A DNA stretch of 45,700 bases from a virus, in the IMG/VR virus record IMGVR_UViG_3300037153_000305, positions 1-45,700 of that record; one strand, 5' to 3'. Of the stretch, positions 41,234 to 45,700 are shown one piece after another. The translations under genes and the position numbers were made by a program. Every line of letters begins with the position of its first letter. Position 1 is the first letter of the stretch. The notes beneath the pieces are model-generated. The model was not told the origin of the DNA and ran no database searches. It saw nothing but the letters and a program-made list of their open reading frames with translations.

Positions 41234-42063
41234 GATCTATTAGCCGCAAAATTCCGAGCGTCATTATCAGTTGAATGGCCGGCCGGCCTTTGGCCGGGCC
41301 CATCCCCCCCCCGGGGGTGTCCGGACGCCTGGACTTGTTCGGGATCCGCGGCCGATTCCGGACCGCGATCCGTATCGAAAGCCGTAACATGACTTGGATT
41401 TACCTGGGCATCCGTATCAGAACGTTCTGATTCGGGATCAGTCCGCGGCGACAGCATGCAATCGGCTTCTCTATTTTCGATCACGTCCACTCTTGCCGAC
41501 GCCGCGTCTATTACAGATTCTTTTCGCCCACCCAAACCGGTTTCGGGGACCTCTTTTTCCGGTTCCATTTCTTTTTTGAGCTCAGTGGTCATGGCCAGGA
41601 AAGCTCCGAATATGTCCACGCGCTCTGTGTGTTCAGTGCGGGACGTGGGCTTGCCGTCCTCGAGCGCCTGCACGTCGTAGAGCATCTTGATCGCGAGCGC
41701 TATTGACTGCGCCGGCAGCGCGTCTGGATACATCTCCAGACGGTCCAACTGCTGATGGATCACGCGTCTGGCCTTCGGTGCGATCGTGGTACGTCGACCT
41801 TCATCGATCTCCGAGGCGTGAGAGTCTGCAATCGCGATCACTGTGGCTTTGTGCACCTGCAGCACTTTCGCAATCCACGCGATTGGCCGGCACTCCTTCA
41901 ACAGCTGAACAATCGCCTCTTTCTTGGTCGGCGGGCAGCGCTCAGCCGTGTAAATACCGTGCTTCTCTTCTTCATTCGTTATTTCGGAGATCACATCATC
42001 GGGAAAAAGAAAAACGCCGCTAGGATCCTTTGGCTGGGGCAGGGCGAGCACCGGTGCGGGCAT
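41230..42063 (-). CDS. early HTH-like protein with a disordered tail
   Basis: It has 277 residues. Residues about 45-85 (KKEAIVQLLKECRPIAWIAKVLQVHKATVIAI in part) resemble a helix-turn-helix of the homeodomain-like or resolvase type. A helical middle (about 95-165) is followed by a charged, Pro/Asp-rich tail of about 80 residues. The tail is encoded over a C9-G5 run at 41304-41317. It may be an early regulator or a terminase-small-like protein. No closer family is evident. Confidence 0.5.
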   Translation of the reverse strand: MPAPVLALPQPKDPSGVFLFPDDVISEITNEEEKHGIYTAERCPPTKKEAIVQLLKECRPIAWIAKVLQVHKATVIAIADSHASEIDEGRRTTIAPKARRVIHQQLDRLEMYPDALPAQSIALAIKMLYDVQALEDGKPTSRTEHTERVDIFGAFLAMTTELKKEMEPEKEVPETGLGGRKESVIDAASARVDVIENREADCMLSPRTDPESERSDTDAQVNPSHVTAFDTDRGPESAADPEQVQASGHPRGGDGPGQRPAGHSTDNDARNFAANRS

Positions 42064-42084
42064 GAGTGATTGCCTTTACAACGT

Positions 42085-42381
42085 TTAGGTTTTAGCCCGA
42101 GCCTCCTCCGCAAAAAAAAGAGCGGTATTTGCATCCCACTCCTTTATCGCCGACAACGGCACTCGAAGGCCGTTGTCCAGAGGTTTATGCGCGCGCAGCC
42201 TCCCAGTCCTGATTGCCTGCAGCACGCTGCGCTTTGTCATTTGGCGGCGCTCGGCGATCGTCTGCGGCTTGAACATCGGCTCGAACGAGGCGAGCTCATA
42301 AATCTTATCGATTAATTCGCCGCGGCTTTTGTTCTTCACCTCGGATTCAATCTCTTCGCGCGATTTGCCGACCAGATTCAT
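42085..42381 (-). CDS. excisionase-like winged HTH
   Basis: It has 98 residues from ATG at 42381, coupled as ATGA to the preceding gene. Residues about 40-85 (TIAERRQMTKRSVLQAIRTG then LRVPLSAIKEW) match the HTH_17/MerR-like fold of excisionases and recombination directionality factors. It sits in the early leftward operon, which is opened on induction, so it is a fair candidate for the prophage excision factor. It could also be an early transcription regulator. Confidence 0.6.
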   Translation of the reverse strand: MNLVGKSREEIESEVKNKSRGELIDKIYELASFEPMFKPQTIAERRQMTKRSVLQAIRTGRLRAHKPLDNGLRVPLSAIKEWDANTALFFAEEARAKT

Positions 42382-42527
42382 TTGAATTTGAGAACGATGT
42401 ACTCGGGCCTGGAGGCTCGACGCCGGAAACGATCGCGAATTCGGACCATCCAATGCCTTTTAGGGATACGCCGTTTCGCGTGAGCAAAAAAAAGAGCCAG
42501 GTTATCGCTGATAGTCGGCAGGGTCAT
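42378..42527 (-). CDS. 49-aa basic early protein
   Basis: Start ATG at 42527 is coupled as ATGA. The protein has an ALFFAHAKRRIPKRHWMVR segment and is strongly basic. The same ALFFA string, over an identical 14-bp run GCAAAAAAAAGAGC, occurs near the C-terminus of the next gene. No fold recognised. Confidence 0.5.
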   Translation of the reverse strand: MTLPTISDNLALFFAHAKRRIPKRHWMVRIRDRFRRRASRPEYIVLKFK

Positions 42528-42727
42528 GGGTAAATGCGCTCGGCTTTCAGTAGGGCGATCCCGCGAATGGCATGCGCCGCGAGTTGAATTGCATCCTCGC
42601 GATCCCAGGCGCGCCAATTGCCTATGGGTACATAAATAAGCCGCCGGTCCGGTGTGAATCGGCCGCGGCTCACGGCCCAGATCGGCTTCACGGGCCGCCA
42701 ATCACAGCTGAGCAAGAGATCACGCAT
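42524..42727 (-). CDS. 67-aa early hypothetical protein
   Basis: Start ATG at 42727 has AGGAG seven bases upstream; an ATG 33 bases earlier lacks a site. The protein is rich in Arg/Trp/Ala with RLIYVPIGNWRAWDREDAIQ, then an Ala-rich helix. No domain recognised. It is coupled to the next gene by ATGA. Confidence 0.55.
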   Translation of the reverse strand: MRDLLLSCDWRPVKPIWAVSRGRFTPDRRLIYVPIGNWRAWDREDAIQLAAHAIRGIALLKAERIYP

Positions 42728-42899
42728 GTGCTGGCTCCTGATTCTCGGACCTAGCCTCATCGAGTTTCTCGGTAATCTGCCGCTCAGCGCGGACAGCTTT
42801 CTCAGCCAATTGCAAGTCGCGCGACAATTTCAGACCGCGCACAAGAGGGAGAATCTGTTCCCCAATTTCGGTCTCGATCTCTACGGTGATTGCTTTCAA
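42720..42899 (-). CDS. first early gene, 59-aa protein with TTG start
   Basis: A frame of 59 codons runs from TTG at 42899 (TGAGG four bases upstream) to TGA at 42720, and overlaps the next start by eight bases. An in-frame TGA lies just before the TTG, so no longer form is possible. The protein is helical and charged (LSRDLQLAEKAVRAERQITE). It is the first gene of the leftward operon after the switch. Because of its length and rare start it is easily missed. It could be an anti-repressor or Cro-like, but there is no HTH to support this. Confidence 0.55.
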   Translation of the reverse strand: MKAITVEIETEIGEQILPLVRGLKLSRDLQLAEKAVRAERQITEKLDEARSENQEPAHA

Positions 42900-43002
42900 G
42901 TCGCCTCATTCTGCATTTGTAATGAATACCATGCAAGCAAAATTTTGCAGTTTGACAAAAATTGTCAGATAACCGAGCTTGCCCGAACTCGGAGAAAGAT
43001 TT
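42900..43002. promoter_or_regulatory. immunity switch between repressor and early operon
   Basis: These 103 bases are AT-rich against the surroundings and separate divergent genes. A perfect palindrome GCAAAATTTTGC lies at 42937-42948. A 6-3-6 inverted repeat TGACAA-AAA-TTGTCA lies at 42953-42967. The second overlaps a consensus -35, TTGACA (42952-42957), in the rightward direction, though no clear -10 follows at 17 bp. TGCAT and ATGCA flank 14 bases on the left. These are the likely operators for the repressor and the two divergent promoters. Confidence 0.65.
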
Positions 43003-43416
43003 GTGAGCAGGTTTTCTAACGCTTTAGCCGTCGCCCTGGATCAGCTTGGCTGGACACGCAGGGGATTCAGCCGCATCAGTGGTATACCCGAGAGCCAGGT
43101 AAGCAAATATGCTCGTGGCCTTATAGGAGCCGGCGCCGGCGTCCTGGAGACGATCGCGCGGCAGTTACCGGAGGCCCAGCGAGCGAGCGTAGTCACAGCA
43201 TGGCTGCGCGATCATTTACCTGAGACCGCTAGGGGCTTGGTCGAGATCAGAACGCCCGCGGGAACTGTCGCCGAAGAACCGCAGATCGTTCTCGAGCCGG
43301 AATTACAAAGGGCCATGCATTACCTTGCTGAAATGGCACGACACCACCGCGAGATCGCCGATCTGCTTATCGGCTTGTCGAAGAGTCTGCAAGGAGACAG
43401 GATACGAAAACAATGA
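43003..43416 (+). CDS. Xre-family prophage repressor
   Basis: It has 137 residues. GTG at 43003 has GGAG eight bases upstream and is preferred to the TTG 24 bases earlier. Residues about 12-40 form a helix-turn-helix (LGWTRRGFSRISGIPESQVS). No LexA/S24 peptidase domain is present, so inactivation on induction would need an anti-repressor or another route rather than RecA-stimulated self-cleavage. It faces the early operon and probably represses it by the palindromes in the switch. It is coupled by ATGA to a lipoprotein gene. Confidence 0.8.
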   Translation: MSRFSNALAVALDQLGWTRRGFSRISGIPESQVSKYARGLIGAGAGVLETIARQLPEAQRASVVTAWLRDHLPETARGLVEIRTPAGTVAEEPQIVLEPELQRAMHYLAEMARHHREIADLLIGLSKSLQGDRIRKQ

Positions 43417-43907
43417 AAGCATTAACCATAATTGCGGTCCTCGCACTGATCAGTGGATTAACTGGATGCGCCAACTCCGGTCCCTCACGCGAAAGCCTCA
43501 TGAGCACTCTCGAAGAAATCGCGCGCCAAAAAGCGATCGCAGCTTTCGGCCCCGAACAATGCTGGACACCGGAACAGCGCGCGGCGTTTCGCGCAGCCGT
43601 GATGGAATCTCAGCTTCAGGCACAACGAGAGCTTGATTCCGAACGCCAACAGCGGGCTGCAGTCGCCGCGGCGAGAATTGGCCAGGGATTACAACAAGCC
43701 GGTGAGCAAATTGCCTCATCCCAAACCGACCCGCTCATCCTCTACAAAATGAACGCGCAACGCAGCACGTTCAGTAGCGGCTATCGATCCTGGCAGAACT
43801 CCAATGGAAGCTCTGGGTCCTACGTGCCTTATCTTGGAGGCAATGGCGGCACGATCTTCAATAGTGACGGCAGCAGCACCACCATCGATCCTCAAATCGG
43901 CCGTTAA
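43413..43907 (+). CDS. lysogenically expressed lipoprotein
   Basis: It has 164 residues. Signal with lipobox LTGC, Cys19, Ala at +2. Central helical Gln/Arg/Glu-rich region (about 60-100), and a Ser/Gly/Asn-rich C-terminus with YVPYLGG. It shares a start/stop overlap (ATGA) with the repressor, so it is probably made in the lysogen. Lipoproteins in this place in other phages block re-infection (for instance phage Cor/Llp types) or alter the surface. No sequence match to those is claimed. A long GC-rich spacer weakens its own ribosome site. Confidence 0.7.
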   Translation: MKALTIIAVLALISGLTGCANSGPSRESLMSTLEEIARQKAIAAFGPEQCWTPEQRAAFRAAVMESQLQAQRELDSERQQRAAVAAARIGQGLQQAGEQIASSQTDPLILYKMNAQRSTFSSGYRSWQNSNGSSGSYVPYLGGNGGTIFNSDGSSTTIDPQIGR

Positions 43908-44311
43908 GGCGTGGGTCGATCTTGGCCTAATTTCGTGGTGATCCGAGGCGTTAACGAACGCATTTCACGATCGTTTTCCGCGTGCTGGAAGCTCATCGAT
44001 AATTCTTCCATGTCCATCTCTTGGAGAACACCAATTTGATTTCGTCGCTCCAAGAGCTGGTTTCGCCGTTCCATTAGCGCGTTCGACCGGTGAATCGCGT
44101 CGATCTCGGCTCGTTGATTAAGAAGAAATCGTTCACGCGCGCGCGTATTTTCGTCGCGCTGCTCTTGAGCATCCGCCGCGGACTCATACGTGGCATCCGG
44201 AACAAAATCTATGGATGCCGGATTGGGTCGGCTCACGACCGAATTTGTAACGAGACTTCCAATTATTCCGCCGATAACAACTGCGATTAGAACCATGACA
44301 AAAGTTTTCAC
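43904..44311 (-). CDS. membrane-anchored coiled-coil protein between repressor unit and integrase
   Basis: It has 135 residues. Residues 4-26 form one membrane segment. Periplasmic or cytoplasmic charged coiled coil (about 48-110) follows. It contains IDFVPD at 34-39, like the IDFEPD repeats in the giant protein. Its stop and that of the convergent lipoprotein share the bases TTAA (43904-43907). It may be an accessory for integrase or an exclusion factor. Function not known. Confidence 0.6.
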   Translation of the reverse strand: MKTFVMVLIAVVIGGIIGSLVTNSVVSRPNPASIDFVPDATYESAADAQEQRDENTRARERFLLNQRAEIDAIHRSNALMERRNQLLERRNQIGVLQEMDMEELSMSFQHAENDREMRSLTPRITTKLGQDRPTP

Positions 44312-44330
44312 ATTGGCTGGACTACAGCGA

Positions 44331-45476
44331 TCACGCTACAACCTCGAATCGCGATGAGGAAGGAAAATCTTCCAGACGCACAGATCCTCCAACTTTCGCC
44401 AGGTCCGCTTGTTCCGCGGTCGCGTCCGTGTCGCAGAAAACTTCCGTATAAATTTCCTGAATCAATTTTCCGCCGTCTCGATGGCCTTGCCATTCCGCGA
44501 TCCGCTTCGGCAGAATGCCGGCGTCGTGCAACCGCTTGATTAACATCGCTCGCAGCCCGCGCTGCGTAAATCGCGACAGCTTCAATTCATCGCATGCGGC
44601 GCGCAATTCTTTGCCTGCTTCTATCACTTCAAACACCCGATCGTTCTGTCTCGCTTGCTCCAGGCGTGCCAGCAGCGGACCTAGCCAGTTAAAAATCGGC
44701 ACCCAAAATTCCACACCGGTCTTACGCCGGACGAAGCGCATCTTACCATCTCGCACGTCCGCCCATTGTAACGAGCTCGCCTCAGCCTGGCCAACGCCGG
44801 CGCGACCTAGGAAATCCAGAAAATCAGCCTTTTCATCTCCACTGGCCCGGCGCACCTCGGTGATGACCGCTTCAAATTGCACCCAGGTAGGAATCTTCCG
44901 GCGGACTGCGTCCGGCCGTTTCCTGCGAATCTCCGCGCGCACAAATGGGTGGTTCCGTTCCTCCAGTAACGAGTCCGCCACCGCTAGATCGAACATCTGC
45001 CGAAGCCAGAGACGATAGTGATTAAAAGTGCGTGTCCGCCATTCGCGTGTCGCAGACCGCGCGTTCAGCCAGGTCTGTACGTCACCCGGTCGAATCGATT
45101 GGGCCGGCGTCGTCAATGGAACGTGGAACGTCGCCCTGAACGCTTTCGCAAACGATCGATCATTCTTCGCGCGACCCTGTCCCTTCCGGCTCGCCAGGAA
45201 ACGAGTCACCAGCTCATCAATCGTCACGTCGCCCTGCATCACCTCGCCATTGATAATTTCCTCGATCTTCTTCTTGGCTTTCACCTTCGCGACTGATTCA
45301 ATGGTCGTTTGCAGAGAAATTAAATGATCCCGACCACGGTGTTGAACTCGCACATGAAAATTGCCCGCATGAAATCGCCGGAACACTCGACGGCGTCGGC
45401 CGCCCGCGTAAATCGTAAAACTCATGGAAACCGTGTTACGGCTTTTGTCGCGGTACGTCAAGGCCTGAATCGACAT
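44331..45476 (-). CDS. int: tyrosine integrase with variant active site
   Basis: It has 381 residues. Arm- and core-binding part about 1-190, catalytic part about 195-345. Nucleophile Tyr343 (EIYTEVF) and His332 (QGHRDGGKL) and second Arg309 (QRGLRAM) align with the family, and Lys252 is a possible beta-hairpin Lys. The first catalytic Arg is replaced by Gly229 in AGVGQAEASSL, and the His of HxxR is Arg306. It adjoins attR and should recombine at tRNA-Arg. From memory, similar GxGQAE, QRxLR and GHxDGGKLI signatures occur in Verrucomicrobiota integrases, so this may be a lineage variant rather than a defect. Start could also be the ATG at 45425. Confidence 0.88.
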   Translation of the reverse strand: MSIQALTYRDKSRNTVSMSFTIYAGGRRRRVFRRFHAGNFHVRVQHRGRDHLISLQTTIESVAKVKAKKKIEEIINGEVMQGDVTIDELVTRFLASRKGQGRAKNDRSFAKAFRATFHVPLTTPAQSIRPGDVQTWLNARSATREWRTRTFNHYRLWLRQMFDLAVADSLLEERNHPFVRAEIRRKRPDAVRRKIPTWVQFEAVITEVRRASGDEKADFLDFLGRAGVGQAEASSLQWADVRDGKMRFVRRKTGVEFWVPIFNWLGPLLARLEQARQNDRVFEVIEAGKELRAACDELKLSRFTQRGLRAMLIKRLHDAGILPKRIAEWQGHRDGGKLIQEIYTEVFCDTDATAEQADLAKVGGSVRLEDFPSSSRFEVVA

Positions 45477-45547
45477 ATTTTCAGCATATCATCATCCCGT
45501 GATTTAGCTCGCTACGCTAGGAGATATCAGAGATTCCAAGCGATTTT
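45477..45547. promoter_or_regulatory. phage-supplied stretch between integrase and tRNA
   Basis: These 71 bases precede the tRNA 5' end on the plus strand and the integrase start on the minus strand. They must hold the promoter that now drives the restored tRNA, because the host promoter is stranded at the left end. No strong -35/-10 pair is obvious by eye. Confidence 0.4.
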
Positions 45548-45620
45548 GTGCCTGTGGTGTAACGGATATCACATCTGACTTCGGATCAGAAGGTTGGGGG
45601 TTCGAATCCCTCCAGGCACG
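45548..45620 (+). tRNA. tRNA-Arg (TCG), hybrid of phage 5' half and host 3' half
   Basis: Cloverleaf by eye: acceptor GTGCCTG/CAGGCAC, D stem GTG/CAC with conserved A14, G18G19 and A21, anticodon arm TCTGA-CTTCGGA-TCAGA with anticodon TCG, variable AGGTT, T arm GGGGG-TTCGAAT-CCCTC (one G-T), discriminator G. CCA is not encoded. The 5' part up to 45573 differs from the host half at 86-112 in its D arm, so integration replaced that arm. It reads CGA codons (wobble U34 may cover others). Confidence 0.93.
45574..45588 (+). other. attR core
   Basis: TCTGACTTCGGATCA, identical to 113-127, lying in the anticodon arm of the intact tRNA. Together the two give a 45,461-bp excision product. Confidence 0.9.
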
Positions 45621-45651
45621 AATCATCACTTCACTGGTGCCACGATGATTC
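45620..45651 (+). terminator. hairpin after the tRNA
   Basis: GAATCATC (45620-45627) and GATGATTC (45644-45651) form an 8-bp stem with a 16-base loop at the tRNA 3' end. No T-run follows, so it may be a processing or weak termination element. Confidence 0.35.
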
Positions 45652-45700
45652 TGATTGCAGGCAAATATGATTCTCACTCGGAAGCGTGCGTTGCTTCCAT
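45621..45700. other. host flank right of the prophage
   Basis: This is host sequence downstream of the tRNA. Apart from the hairpin I see no feature in these 80 bases. Confidence 0.6.

Larger units (their letters stand above)
113..45588. mobile_element. complete prophage integrated in tRNA-Arg
   Basis: The region is bounded by identical 15-bp cores and carries integrase, repressor, replication, packaging, head, tail and lysis genes in one mosaic-free order. Genes from 171 to 42899 are all on the minus strand. The lysogenic repressor unit alone runs rightward. There are no obvious nonsense or frameshift breaks in the core genes. I see no tape-measure, sheath or tail-tube gene but do see adaptor, nozzle and giant internal proteins, which argues for podovirus morphology. 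The small terminase subunit is not recognisable. Confidence 0.95.

Noticed and set aside
42110-42497. Identical 14-bp GCAAAAAAAAGAGC in two early genes as terminators or slippage sites
   Set aside because: There is no hairpin before the run and each lies within a coding frame. Two copies alone do not support a regulatory call.
44331-45476. Integrase as a dead gene because of the missing catalytic Arg
   Set aside because: The frame is intact, the other residues are in place and the att sites are clean. A variant active site is more likely than decay.

Overview
The window holds one complete, apparently intact temperate tailed-phage genome (prophage) integrated in a tRNA-Arg (anticodon TCG) gene. 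A 15-bp core (TCTGACTTCGGATCA) occurs at both ends, at 113-127 (attL) and 45574-45588 (attR). The excised circle would be 45,461 bp. Only about 85 bp of host DNA remain on the left and 80 bp on the right. The host is probably a Gram-negative, GC-rich bacterium: the phage encodes lipoproteins, spanin-like proteins and Sec signal peptides. The integrase has an unusual active-site signature that I associate from memory with Verrucomicrobiota, so that phylum is my best, unproven guess.

Layout, read right to left because almost everything is on the minus strand. The right end (44331-45476) carries the tyrosine integrase beside the restored tRNA. Next comes the immunity region: a rightward Xre-type repressor (43003-43416) coupled to a lipoprotein (43413-43907), facing a leftward early operon across a 100-bp switch with two perfect palindromes (42900-43002). 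The early operon (42899 to about 37270) holds small regulators including an excisionase-like winged HTH, a replication initiator with an 11-copy 10-bp iteron array inside its own gene (likely origin), a DnaB helicase, a DUF6948-like protein, a Gly-Tyr-repeat protein and an orphan ParB.

The packaging and head module follows: large terminase (33111-35258), portal (30016-32211), a cluster of hairpins in a 232-bp untranslated leader (28810-29041), scaffold (27523-28809), major capsid protein (26499-27485, TTG start) and a decoration-like protein. The tail and host-contact module has two paralogous neck/adaptor proteins (23633-24913 and 14793-16298) bracketing three large adhesin-like proteins: a 1232-aa fibre, a DUF2341/LamG-like protein and a beta-helix protein. 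Each of these three, and the small protein at 24925-25407, starts with what looks like a cleavable Sec signal peptide, which is unexpected for virion parts assembled in the cytoplasm. A holin/lipoprotein/coiled-coil/endolysin-like lysis cassette lies at 12271-13862, and a second membrane plus lipoprotein pair at 16303-17012.

The left end encodes the tail nozzle (9966-11747), a metzincin-type zinc protease (9322-9969), an S74-like protein, an RlpA-like protein and a 1967-residue polyvalent ejection-type protein with two further HExxH motifs. The final gene, beside attL, is a 53-aa zinc ribbon. The podovirus-like inventory (portal, scaffold, two gp4-like adaptors, beta-propeller nozzle, giant internal protein, no tape measure, sheath or tube genes) suggests a short-tailed virion. 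Most junctions overlap as ATGA, GTGA or TAATG, so translation is coupled along the late operon.
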